Origin: Aristolochia californica
Lineage: Eukaryota > Streptophyta > Magnoliopsida > Piperales > Aristolochiaceae
Assembly (NCBI GenBank): GCA_029961685.1
Contig: JARWKL010000011.1
Location: forward strand, 7,816,723-7,880,722
Direction: 5' to 3'
DNA length: 64,000 nucleotides
Below are positions 46,078 to 57,315 of the stretch, in pieces. The notes below the pieces were generated by a model that ran no database searches, was not told the origin of the DNA, and saw nothing but the letters and a program-made list of their open reading frames with translations. Both the position numbers and the translations under genes were made by a program. The first letter of the stretch is position 1. Every line of letters starts with the position of its first letter.

Positions 46078-46382
46078 CGAAATTATTTCTCCCACTTGGT
46101 CCAAACTTCAAATATAATCTTAAACCCATCGATAATCTGAATTTAAGTAATAAATACATGAATCATGGTGACAGGTCCTCTAATGACGAGTATTACCTTC
46201 AATATATTAACCTTCCATATATTACTATGTATTTATTTATTATACTTTATGAATAAACCCTATGTTTACTCCTTGTCCAACACAAATGAATTTTCTCAAA
46301 ATTAAGGTGCACATAAATATGAGAAAAAACATCACAATAATTAAGAATTTCACTGAAATAACATTGTTCATAGAATGTAAAA

Positions 46383-47709
46383 TTACATAATGGAACCAAG
46401 TCCCATATTTACGACATGATCCTTGAATTTAAACGGTGGCATATCCTTTGTCAAAGGATCAGCTAACATTACTTCAGTGCTTACGTGCTCAATGACCACT
46501 TTCTTTTCTTTAACACGTTCTCTTATGGCCAAATATTTTATGTCGATGTGTTTACTTTGACTTCCACTATTATTGTTCTTGGTCATAAAAATAGTATCTG
46601 AATTGTCGCAATATATTCTCAATGGCCTAGAGATAGAATCCATAATTCTAAGCCCAGAAATATAACTCTTAAGCCAAACACCATGTGAAGTAGCCTCAAA
46701 ATAGAAAATTAACTCGACTTCCATAGTGGAAGTGGAAGTCAAAGTTTATTTGGCACTCCTCCATGATATAGCTTCACTGGTCATCAAGAAAATGTATCCT
46801 GATGTTGATTTGCATGAATCAATACAACCAGCAAAGTCAGAATCTGAGTAGCCAATTACTTCTAAATTTTTCGTTCGTTTATACGTCAACATGTAGTCTT
46901 TGGTTCCTTGAAGGTACCTCATTAATTTCTTTGCAGCTCTCCAGTGGTCTATCCCTAGATTACTCTGATATCGTCTCAACATTCCTACAACAAATGCAAT
47001 GTTAGGTCTTGTGTAGACTTGAACATACAATAGGCTTCCGATAGTAGAAGCATATGGAATGTCCGTCATTTGTTCTATTTCAAGGTCATTCTTCGGGCAT
47101 TGGTTCAAATTGAACCTATCACCCTTCACAAATGGGAGCTACACTTGGTGAAATATCCTTCATTCGAATTCTCTCTAAAACTTTATTAATATAGGGTTCC
47201 TGAGACAGAAATAAGATACCTTGAAATCTATCTTTATGAATCTTAATGCCAATCACATAAGATGCCTCACCCATATCCTTCATATCGAAATTTTTAGAGA
47301 GAAATTGTTTCACCTCATGTAGAAAACCCTTATCATTGGTTGCTAGCAAAATGTCATCCACATATAAAACAAGAAAACAAATTTTACTCTCACTGACCTT
47401 ATCGTACATACATTGTTCCATAATGTTTTCTACAAAATCGAATGAAGAAATTACATTATAGAATTTCAAATACCAATGGCGAGATGCTTGTTTTAATCCA
47501 TATATGGACGTTTTTAGCTTTCAAACCAATTTCTCACCATCACTGGAGGGGAATCTTTCAGGTTGTTTCATGTAAACTTCCTCCTCTAGTTCTCCATTGA
47601 GAAATGTCGTTTTCACATACATTTGTTGCAACTCTAAGTCAAAATGGGCTACTAATGCCAAAATAATGTGCAAGAAATCTTTCTTAGATACAGAAGAAAA
47701 AGTTTCCAT
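46383..47709 (-). pseudogene. Element J reverse transcriptase and RNase H
   Basis: RT frame 47709-47521 has QMYVKTTFLNGELEEEVYMKQP. Frame 47469-47119 has the catalytic YVDDILLATND, intact, and DMGEASYVIGIKI. Frame 47129-46746 has RPNIAFVVGMLRRY and YSDSDFAGCIDSCKSTSGYIF (RNase H). Frame 46742-46383 has YCDNSDTIFMTKNNN, SKHIDIKYLAIRERV and EVMLADPLTKDMPP. Stops and frameshifts divide it, but motif order is complete. Confidence 0.87.
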
Positions 47710-49174
47710 GTAATCGATTCCTTCTTTCTATGTGAATCCCTTAGCAACGAGTCTTGCCTTGTATCTCTCAATGTTACCTAATGAGTCTTTCTTTGTCTGA
47801 AAGACCCATTTACATCCAATGGCTTTAAATCCACTAGCCAACTCAACAAGATCCCAGACTTCGTTACTCTTCATAGAATTCATCTCTTCCTTCATGGCAT
47901 TGTACCATAATTCTGATTATTTGGCTCTCATGGCTTGTGAAAAGAACTTGGGATCATTTTCAGCTCTGATGTTGTAGTCAGATTCTTGCAAATACTCAAC
48001 ATAATCATTAGGAATTATTGATCTCTTTCATCTAGTAGATCTTCTTAATATTGTACCATCATATTCCTGAGAAGTATGTGGTTCAACTAGTTGCTCAAAA
48101 GTGTTTGGACACTCTTGAACTACCTGATCTACTAGAATGTTGTCAGCAACTTGTGGAACTTCAATGATTGGTTGTTCAACACCAGTTTGTACTTGAGGGG
48201 TGTTGTAAACAATAACCAATCTATCACTTGAGGTAGAAGTTTGAGATTTTGAATGATCCTTCTCAAAACCTATGTTCCAAGTTGGATTTCTCCCACTGAT
48301 CAAGTCATTTTCAAGAAACTTTGTATTTCTTGATTCCACAATCCTAGTGTTGTGAGATGGACAATAAAATCTGTAACCTTTGGACCTTTCAGCATATCCA
48401 ATGAAATACCCACTAATGGTCCTTGGGTCCAGCATCTTCACTTATGGATTATAAATTCTCACTTCAGACAGGCATCCCCAAACGTGCATATGTCGTAAAC
48501 TCGGTTTCCAACCTTTCCATAATTCAAATGGCGTTTTAGGAACAACCTTGGTTGGAACTCAGTTTAATATATACATTGTCGTCTTAAGTGCTTCAACCCA
48601 CAAGGATCTAGGAATATTGGAGCTACTAAGCATACTCTGCACCATGCCTAATAATGTTTATGGTTTCTTTTTTCTACTACACCATTTTGGTCTGGTGAAC
48701 CAGGTATGGTATATTGGGTAACAATCCCATGTTCTTGAAGAAACTTTGCAAATGGCCTAGGGGCTTGTCCATTCTCTATGTATCTACCATAGTATTCTCC
48801 ACCTCTATCTGATATCACGATCTTAATTTATTTATCGCATTTTGTCTCTACTTCGGCTTTAAAGATCTTAAAGGCATCTATTCTTCATTCTTGTTACAAT
48901 GCATGTAGAGATACATGTATCATGAGTAATCATCTATAAAAGAGATGAAGTATTTCTGACCATGTGAGTCCATGTCTGGACTACATATATCAATATGTAT
49001 GATCTCTAATATGGTTGAACTTCTATTTGCACCTTTCTTTGACTTGTTAGTCTGCTTTCCCTTAATGCAGTCTATACAAATTTTAAAATCAGTAAAATCC
49101 AGAGTATTAAGTACCCCTTCATTTACTAATTTTTCATTCTTTCCATAGAGATATGACCTAATCTCCAGTGTCAC
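47710..49174 (-). pseudogene. Element J integrase and RT N-terminus
   Basis: Integrase starts in 49174-48920 (CIDCIKGKQTNKSKKGA, IHIDICSPDMDSHGQKYFISFIDDYS). The core continues in broken frames through 48441. The tail 48441-48028 has KMLDPRTISGYFIGYAERSKGYRFYCP and a long linker. RT N-terminal words (WVFQTKKD-like) lie near 47750-47830. Confidence 0.83.
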
Positions 49175-50440
49175 AATGTAAATGAATCCTCATTAATAAC
49201 ACCTCTTTTTGTACTAGTGTGAACATGTATTGAATCATAAGTGGCATTGTTTTGTAAATTAATGCTATAAAGACCATCGGACAAATTACCATTCCCAACA
49301 CAATCATACTTAAAATATAAACTGAAAGATGAGTCTGAAAAATTAAAGGAATATTCATAAGGTACAAGCCTTGAAACTGAAATCAAGTTTCAAGAAAAAC
49401 TTGGAACATAAAAGGACTTGTCTAATTTTAAAACAAAGCCACGACTTAAACTTAAATAGCAAGTTCCTATAGCTTCCACATGTGACCTCATCTTATCTCC
49501 TGAGAAAATGTTATGCTTACTTCCCACTAGTTTTTTTAGGTTTTGCAAACCCTACAAGGAATTCGAGATATGGATTGTTGATCCAGAATCAATCCACCAT
49601 GTGTTAAATTTGACATTAACCATATTAGATTCATAACAAACAAATGAGGTTGGATTACCATTGTCCGCAAGCCATTTCTGAAACTTGACGCATTCCTTCT
49701 TCATGTATCCCTTCTTTTTACAAAAGAAACACTTGGAATCTTTCTTAAAATCGGATTGGGGGTATTTTACCCTTACCTTTATGTTTTGCTTGATATTTGC
49801 CCTTTCCATGCATTGCCAGCATGACACTTTCTCCATGTTCTATCACCAGTCTCCCTTCCTCTTGAACACACGTGGTCAAAAGTTCATTAATTGACCATTT
49901 ATCCTGATGTGTGTTGTATGAGATTTTGAAGGGTTCATATTGGTGCGGAAGGCTATTCAAGATGTAGTGCACCAGGAAAGATTCCAATATTTCAACCTCG
50001 AGTTTCTTCAAGTGAGCTGCAATATCCCTCATTTTAAGATGTGCTCACGCACACCTCTCATACTGGGGTGCCTTAGGGATGAGAGCTTCATGATTAGGGT
50101 GCTTGCTAGTGCCTTATATGAAGTGACAAATTGTTCATCAAAGGCTTTCAGCAAATCTTTGACATTTTTATGCTGATCAACAGAACCACGAATACCAGCA
50201 GCAATTCTAGTCTTAATGAACATTACACTAAGGCGATTAGATCACTCCCATCGTTCATAAAGTGTGATTTCAATTGCAATGTTGGTATCAATAATTGATG
50301 GTAGTTCGTTTTTCCTAATAGCATAGTCTATGTCCATCCATCCTAAATGAAGAAGAATTTTCTCTTTACAGACCTTATAGTTATCTCCCTTAATATCAGG
50401 GATATCACAACGAATATCAGAGAAATTTCCAGGTTGTACA
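49175..50440 (-). pseudogene. Element J gag, protease and pre-integrase
   Basis: Capsid in frames 50223-50029 and 50032-49745 (KDLLKAFDEQFVTSYKALAS, LPHQYEPFKISYNTHQDKW). The zinc knuckle CFFCKKKGYMKKEC has Tyr for the essential His. Protease WWIDSGSTIHISNS (about 49560-49600) keeps DSG. Pre-integrase has DGLYSINLQNNATYDS. The start Met was not located; N-terminal sequence (NFSDIRCDIPDIKGDN) begins near 50440. Confidence 0.84.
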
Positions 50441-51713
50441 ACTGCATAAAATTACAAATTACATGCTTATGCTAAAACTGAGGCCTACAAAAAGTTTCAT
50501 GTTTTACCAATGTAAATCATGCTTAAAAATTGAATCTATTGACATAAAAAAATGCATGTGGGCCAAAAATTTTAATTCAAGCAGATCTTTATGATTAAAC
50601 TTTATGATAAAACTATCAAATTATTTATGAATTCATAATTCATGTGGGTAAATTATGAATAATTTGATATTTTATCCTAACTAAAAAACTCAAATATAAT
50701 AAAAATTTCATGTGGGCTAAAATTTATTATATTGAGTATAATTAATTACAATTAATATCTACTTTTTCTTTATGATAAAACTATCAAATTATTTTTGAAT
50801 TCATAATTCATATGGGTAAATTATGAATAACTTGATATTTTATCCTAACTACTAAACTCAAATATAATAAAAATTCATGTGGGATAAAATTTATTATATC
50901 AATTAAAATTAGTTACAATTAATGTCTAATATTCTTTATGTGATCCTAATTATAATATATATTTTTTATTAAATTAAAGATGTTGTGGCTACTCTCTAAT
51001 TAATAAAAATTATATGGATCACTAGACATTAAATCATAAATTTGTATGAGAATAGCATGAATTGCATACACTAACATGTTATCATTATGCACAAAATATT
51101 CTCAGAATATATGCATAATTAAAAAATATAATATTATGCATAACTTTAATTTTATGCATATAAGTTTATGCTAAAAATTCATAAAAAACAATTACAAGAA
51201 ATAAATATATAATGTTCAACATATTTGACACACGACGGCCAATCGTCAAATGGTCACTGGCGCCAAATTTTTTGCCAACGCTCGAGTTCGAATCCTCACT
51301 AGCACAAACATAATTCTTTGAGAACCAAGTCTGCTCATTCCTCTCTCGGGCAATTCGCTTCAACGAGTTGGAATGGCGAGTCAACTCGAACTGCTTGTGA
51401 CTCGGTTTCCAAGTTGGAACGATGAGTCACATATGACTCAGCCCAAAACACAACTAGGAATCTATTTACTTAAAAACCTTATGATTTTAATTTTTATGTT
51501 TTTGCGAACTAGAGGTCGTCTTCAACCTCCAGCCGCGTGCAGAAACTAAGGTTCATTGACGTTCTGCCGGTGAACCTTTCGTAATGGTCGTCAGTGCCGC
51601 CTCCAATGCATTTCACTGATGCGATAGTAGCTGGCCATCGCCCCGAGGAGCGCACAGAGTGAGCCTTCTGCCAAGAACCGCTGGTCTGCCTTCATCAAAT
51701 TCGACACTGGCCA
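50441..51713 (-). other. Element J upstream region with two 168-bp tandem units
   Basis: No coding signal. 50601-50945 holds two copies of a 168-bp unit (starts tttatgataaaactatc at 50601 and 50769), each with an inverted repeat tcaaattatt/aataatttga able to form a hairpin. At 51250-51305 tggcgccaaa and gagttcgaatcctcacta resemble tRNA-related sequence. 51480-51713 is GC-richer than its surroundings and unassigned. Confidence 0.6.
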
Positions 51714-51833
51714 TTTCCGACACCAGACGGTGCTTGCGGTGATCACTGCCACGCATCGACTTCTATTCGACGTTCGGGTCTACCTTCGTCGTAAAAGCGA
51801 TGCTCCTCACAGAAACAAAGAGTGAGAAGGAAT
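51714..51833 (+). repeat. 120-bp repeat, right copy
   Basis: Direct copy of 45958-46077. Here it is separated from the inverted arm by 28 bp. Confidence 0.88.
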
Positions 51834-51861
51834 TGATATGCAGGATCAGAGGTCTACTCTA

Positions 51862-52204
51862 CTGTAAGCTTAACATGAATTTATAATTATCCTTATGAAA
51901 TTCATTGAATATAAAATGTAAACAGAAGGCAGAAATCATACCTCCGTCTATACAATCAGATTCCGTAGAAATCACCGTCGTTCTCTACTTCTATTTGGCA
52001 CTTCCACTCTTTGGTCACTCTCAGCGATGGTGTAAAACTAAAGGGGTGAGTGAGTTACAAGATAGGGGACCAAACCGTAGATAGTTTTAGCAAACCTCCC
52101 ATCAAGGTTATTCATGGCATCATGTTGTCGAGGGAGTTGTAAGTACCAGAAATTGAGAGCAATTGTGTCTCTATGAGAAATGTTTCTCATGAGAAACAGT
52201 TAAT
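51862..52204 (-). repeat. Right arm of the 350-bp inverted repeat around J
   Basis: Reverse complement of 45597-45956. It ends gagaaacagttaa and lies 12 bp from the P LTR. No clear target duplication was found outside the two arms. Confidence 0.85.
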
Positions 52205-52216
52205 AGAAGAATCTTC

Positions 52217-52443
52217 GATGACGGAAGAACGAAAAACATAGGAACAAACAAGATAAATTTACGGTGGTTCGGCTGAGCCTACGTCCACCGGAGTGACAGG
52301 GATAATTCTTCACTAATGATAATTAGGGTTACATAATCCTTATATAATATTAAACCCTAGACGTATTTATGTCAAAAAGACACAAATACCCATGTACATT
52401 AATATCCCCCCAACCTTATATTATATGAGTCATATGCTCAACA
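52217..52443 (-). repeat. Element P 3' LTR
   Basis: 227 bp, plus-strand sense (t)cgatgacgg to atgctcaaca. It contains the near-palindrome ggttcggctgagcc. Confidence 0.9.
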
Positions 52444-53361
52444 ATCTCCACCTTGGCGAATATTCACCCCTTAAGAAAGAAAGCATAACTTAGGACTCCA
52501 CGTGGAACAATAGGTTGGGGGCCGTTTCTCATCTAGCAATTGGAGACATATCAAGTCCTCTATCACTCTCTTCCCCTTGGGAAACTCCACCAACTTCCAT
52601 AACTGGTTTTTATGCAGAGACTCCATCTCCTCCACCATAGCACCCATCCATCTACTTTTTTCCTGGCTTTGTATTGCCTCCTGAAAAGTAGAAGGATCCC
52701 TGCTACTAGTAATAAGCGCATAAGAAACTAAATCTTCAAAATCATACCTGGTAGGTGGCTTGATAGTGTGTTTGGGTCTGTCTATGACTATGCGGTGATG
52801 TTGTTAATCACCTGAGCTAGAACTTTCTGCATGTTGAGTATCATTTTCTGTACCATGGTTCTCTAGCTCCACATGCTCATTGGTGCTGCAATTTTTTGGC
52901 ACTTGTTTCTCTTCTTCTTGACTACATTACAACATGGTTTTTCCATCAAAAACCACATCCCTACTGATCACCATTTCGTTTGCCTTCGGATCCTAGAGCT
53001 TGAAGCCTTTCACCCCTTTCTAATAGCCCAGAAAGATACATTATTTAGACTTCGCATCAAGCTTCGACCTCTCCTCACTAGAAACAAGTGCATAGGCTAG
53101 ACAACCAAACACTCTCAAGCCGAAGTAGTCTACTTCACTGCCTGTCGACACCTCCTCTGATACTTTCCCATCTAGTGTTGCCCTAGGATATTTGTTAATC
53201 AAGAAACATGCCATATTCATTGCTTCTACCCAGAAGTTCTTTGCAAGCCCTACATTCAATCTGAGACCTTGAACTTTTTCAGCTATAGTTTTGTTCATCC
53301 TTTTCACCACACCATTATGTTGTAGTGTCTTGCGTACTATGAAGTGTCTCTTAATTCCATG
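52444..53361 (-). pseudogene. Element P integrase C-part, linker and RT stub
   Basis: Frame 53310-53041 reads GVVKRMNKTIAEKVQGLRLNVG-like integrase sequence (the catalytic Glu position of ERMN is Lys here), ACFLINKYPRATLDGK and VFGCLAYALVSSEERSKLD. Left of 53040 shifted frames show FLGY, GVKGFKL and VISRDVVFDGKTML. The stub EEMESLHKNQLWKL...PKGKR (about 52560-52690) is the RT start, after which sequence passes directly into the 3' end: an internal deletion. Confidence 0.82.
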
Positions 53362-53523
53362 TGTTATGGCCTTGAGTTAAGTACCTATGTCTTCCGCTCC
53401 TAACAGGCCTGTCTTTTGGGTAGTAATGGCTAGATGCTTAATATTTGGTATCAAAGCGGGCACCCACATCACGAGTTCGAGTCCCGGGACACGCAAAGGT
53501 CAGATTAAAATACTGGTAGGTCC
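53362..53523 (+). mobile_element. Truncated TRIM in element P
   Basis: The 82-bp terminal repeat (53362-53443) is like that of the TRIM at 16633. It is followed by tttggtatcaaagc and cacgagttcgagtcccggg (53469-53487), again a B-box-like word. The 3' repeat is missing, and about 230 bp of P integrase (present at 57340-57575) are lost at the right junction. Confidence 0.83.
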
Positions 53524-54456
53524 TCCTCGGGATGCTACTCTTGCTGGCCCCCAAACATCTGAGTGAACATAGTTTAGAATCCCCTCCGTCTTGTGTATGG
53601 TTGCCTTGAACTGCACCTTATTTTGTTTCCCAAGGACACAAAACTTTCAGAAATCAAGTTTGCATGTTTAGATACTCTTTAATAGATTTCTCTTATTAGC
53701 TCCATCATCCCATGCACTCCCATATGACCTAACCGCATATGCCACAAGACTCTACACTCTGACTCATACCTACAACAACAACTCCACCTACAACTATGGT
53801 ACCTTGCAGTGTATAGATATTGCCAGATATTTTCTGTCCTTCATCACTATAAAGACACCTTTACTAACTTTCATTATTCCACTTACAGAATTGTAACTAT
53901 ATCCATTATAGTCTAAAATGCCCAATGAAATCAGATTCTTTCTTAAATCAGGTATGTGTCTAACATCACACAACGTTCTAATCACAGCATCAAACATTTT
54001 AATTTGTATACTTCCTATTCCAACAACTTTGCATGAAGCATCATTACCCATCAGAACAGAACTAGAGTTTACTAACCTGTAGGTATGAAACCTATCTTTA
54101 TTTGGCATCATGTGAAGAGATCATGCCAAATCCAGAATCCAAGAATCTATGAGATGATCTGAACTGGATGAGATAGAAAGCATATCCCCATAACCACACT
54201 TTGAGTCTTCTTCTTCCACTACATTTGTAGACTTTGATGGACCCTCTCTGTTCTCTGCATTCCCTTTCTTTTTCTCTACACAATCTCGTTTTATGTGCCC
54301 CTTTTTCCCGCACTTAAAACACGTGATGTCCTCCTCTTCCGGGCTTTTGACCGAGATTTGTTGTTACTCGATTCACTCTAAGACTTGTTTCTTCCACGTT
54401 CCTGGTTACCCTTCACCAAAAGTCCTTCACCTTGTGAAGTCTCATCACTGGCTTTC
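53524..54456 (-). pseudogene. Element P second copy of gag end, protease and pre-integrase
   Basis: Near duplicate (a few percent different) of 57575-58509. It contains the CCHC region, the protease WILDLA motif followed here by a stop, MPNKDRFHTYRLVNSSSVLMGNDASCK in two pieces, and VRHIPDLRKNLISLG. Both copies share DLA instead of the usual DSA/DSG, so the lesion predates the duplication. It ends at ctggctttct (54456), where gypsy sequence begins. Confidence 0.84.
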
Positions 54457-56465
54457 TCGATAACCCGAACGGCATGACGACGAACTCAAAGTGGCCATGG
54501 TGCTTGCGGAACATCGTCTTCTCGATATCAGAGGGGTGCATCCGGACCTGATGGTATCCCGAACGGAGGTCGAATTTAGTGAATAACCACGACCCATGTA
54601 ACTCATCCAGGAGCTCATCCACTACCGGAATTGAAAACTTGTCTTTCAATGTCTGCACGTTCAACTCCTGATAATCCACACAGAACCTCCATGTCCCATC
54701 ATGTTTCTTCACAAGTAAGATGGGTGAAGAGAACGGGGAGCGACTGGGACAAATAAGACCCTATTTCAACATCTCTTGGCACTAACGCTCTATCTCGTCC
54801 TTCTGAAGGTGTGGGTAATAGTACGGTCGCATGACTACTACCTCAGATCCTAGTTTCAGATAGATTCTATGGTCACAGTGCCTCAGGGGAGGCAAACCCG
54901 AAGGGTCCTGGAAGAGATCAGAGAACTCCTCAACCAGACCATCACTAGTACTGTCAGGTTGTTCCTATGTCTGCAAAGTGTTCATGCAGTGGGCCCTATC
55001 CACCTGACAGCACTGTAAGAGCACCTGACTCTCGGCCAAATCAAAGGTCATGGTTAAAGCCGAAAAGTCCCACAGAATGGGCCCCAACGTTTGTAACCAT
55101 TTAATGCCTAATACCATATCAAATCCCACCAAGGGAATAACAAAAAATTCAGCATTAAACGAAGTAGAGCTAATGGAAAAAGTTACCACCTTACTAATCC
55201 CATAGCTAGGGACCTTCTCGCCATTGGCCACTGAGACAGTGGTTGTCGGATGAGTGTGTATCTGGAGCTGGAGATGTTGTGCGGCTGTCAAATTCAAAAA
55301 ATTGTGTGTACTCCCAAAGTCGACTAGTCCCACCAATTCTCGATCAATGACATGAGCTCAGACTCATATTGTTTTAGGCAATTTTTGCCCAATAATAGCA
55401 TGCGAGGATATCTCTGGTGGTTCCTCCTCGATAATACCCTCTGGCTCCTCTAGATCCTCTGAATCCTCCACCTAGAGCCAAAACAATCATTTACATTGGT
55501 GCCCCACCCGATACTGCTCATCGGAGTTATAACATAAATTTTTGGACCGCCTTTCTGCCATCTCCGCACTCGTTAATTTTTTTATAAAGTTCTGTAGGGG
55601 ATTACCAGGGCGGGGATCGGCTACCCGAGTCGTAGTCGGAGTGTGTTTGGAGGATGGGATTGCTGGTGATGCTCCTTGAGATGAAGTATAGCAGCGCCCT
55701 TGCCACGTGGAGGAAGTGTTTTTCTCACTCGACCAACCCGGCTTACGTTGCTACAACTGTTGTCATTGTTCGATTGTTCGGGCCATATTCATTGCATGAG
55801 CTAAATCTGTAGGCATAAGGGGTTCTACCTCTAGCCGTATTGAGACCCGCTGTGAATAGGGAGACCTTTTGGTCAACCAATACCCTTTCACCAGCATGAG
55901 CCAACTTTTCCTGGAATAGTTTTGTCGCAATAGGACTAACTCCCCCAGGGGGTTGCTGTTGGAGGGAGGGGCAAATCTAACTGTGCACAGATTTTTAAAT
56001 TCTCCCCAAGTCATCCCTGGTCTCTCTTTTTCTACTTGAGTAACCCATAACATGGCTTCATCTGTCATATGGAAAGAGGCTAGTTGCACCTTATCCCATT
56101 CAGTAGTCCCTTGGTTCAAAAAAAAAAAATTCACATCTACGCAACCAAATTAAGGGATCAACTGAACCATTGAAAGAGGGAAACTCTAACTTGGTGTACC
56201 TTGGAACTGTGCCTCCATCCTGGGGTCCTTGGATAGTAGTGCGCCCAGGCCATTGCTCCCCTCTTCTGTGATATGGTTGAGCAACCTCTCTCACCTCTGG
56301 ACTCTGATGTCTCTCTGCCCTCAACTCAGTTAGCATGCTGATGACTCAGCTCATCTTTTCTTCCAAACCACAAACCTTCCCCAACACTGGTTGTGCTGTT
56401 TCAAGGCTATCTTCTATCTTTTGTATCCTGATTTGGATTTCTTCATTGCTAAGAGTATCCCCCAT
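54457..56465 (-). pseudogene. Ty3/gypsy gag, protease and RT fragment inside P
   Basis: Gag starts at ATG 56465 (MGDTLSNEEIQIRIQ); a TGA interrupts after about 43 codons. Retrotransposon gag follows (GTVPRYTKLEFPSFNGSVDP, TEWDKVQLASFHMTDEAMLW, TWGEFKNLCTVRF). A retropepsin-like domain (55336-54965) reads LVDFGSTHNFLN, where the usual DTG/DSG is DFG. RT has [27 protein letters not shown] and [16 protein letters not shown], and stops inside VVMPFGL at 54457; the catalytic YxDD region, RNase H and integrase are absent. Confidence 0.87.
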
Positions 56466-57315
56466 GTTACCCTGCTCGAATACCACGTTGTTACGGTCCT
56501 AGGTCATGGATTGAGTAACACGACGTGGGATTTGTGAATCCAGCACTGGTATTGAGTTGCTGAATTCGGTAAGGAGGGTTAAAGATCCCTTCTTTGACTG
56601 GTCTTCTACACGTGATCAGTCTCCCTTTTGATGAACCCCTCTAGTGCTAGAATTATAGCTAGAATTGAAATATTATCAAGTGGAGAGGGGATTGAAAGAG
56701 GTACCTTTTCTTGCTCATGTAAATCAGGGTTTCATGTGGTTGCTGCTCATGCTAGGATTGAAGTCCTAGCTTAGAGGTAGCCCTTGGCTCACATTGATGG
56801 ATGTTTCTGCTCTGTTTCCATGATGACTCCCAAACTAGAGGAGTTCCATTAGTCCTTTACGTGGAAGAACCAGAAACCCTTCCTTTTTCTGCTCTTCAAG
56901 AGGGTTAGAACCCCTGCTTGATGTTGACGCTGAGGAGGAGGGAAGACCCTCTCTTTTGGCTCGAAAAAAGGGGCGGAAAGCTCCTCTTCCAACTATGGAT
57001 GATGATGGATGAAGGTGGATGAAGATGGATGGCAATGGAAAGTGAAGGATAGGTTGGATTTTTGGAGTAAACCCTAAACTCAGAGATCAAGAGGTGATCT
57101 CAGCCTGTTTACACTAGGTTATTCTAAAATCTCAAAGTTTACCTATTTCATTCATTCTTTCCTTTAAATAGATCACGTCATGGAGTTTTAGGGTTAGGGT
57201 TACAATAATTCCCCAGAATGCCCCTATATATAAAAGTAATTAGAAATAACTCCTACTTAAAACAATATAAGAAATAAATCCTACTCAAAGTAATATAAGA
57301 AATAAATCCTATTGA
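56466..57315 (-). repeat. Gypsy primer site and 5' LTR inside P
   Basis: A reverse-sense primer site ctgctcgaatacca (56471-56484) lies just left of the LTR start tgttacggtcc (56489). The LTR extends to about 57315, with TATA-like words near 57165 and three 27-28-bp tandem units (aaataaatcctactc) at 57243-57320. The outer end is uncertain. ORFs at 56835-57090 are not supported. Confidence 0.65.

Larger units (their letters stand above)
46100..50440 (-). mobile_element. Copia element J, coding body
   Basis: Minus-strand copia of a lineage distinct from A-D (RNase H ends VVNMGLGSIM). From right to left: gag, zinc knuckle, protease, pre-integrase, integrase, RT, RNase H, then 280 bp of untranslated sequence and a purine tract ccaagtgggaga (reverse sense, about 46098-46110). 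A regular 3' LTR does not follow the tract; the 120-bp repeat and an inverted arm do. Confidence 0.85.

Noticed and set aside
45597..52204. Typical Mutator-like transposon with captured copia
   Set aside because: Long inverted arms fit, but no 8-10 bp duplication, no transposase, and the arms resemble an LTR; kept only as one alternative in the findings.
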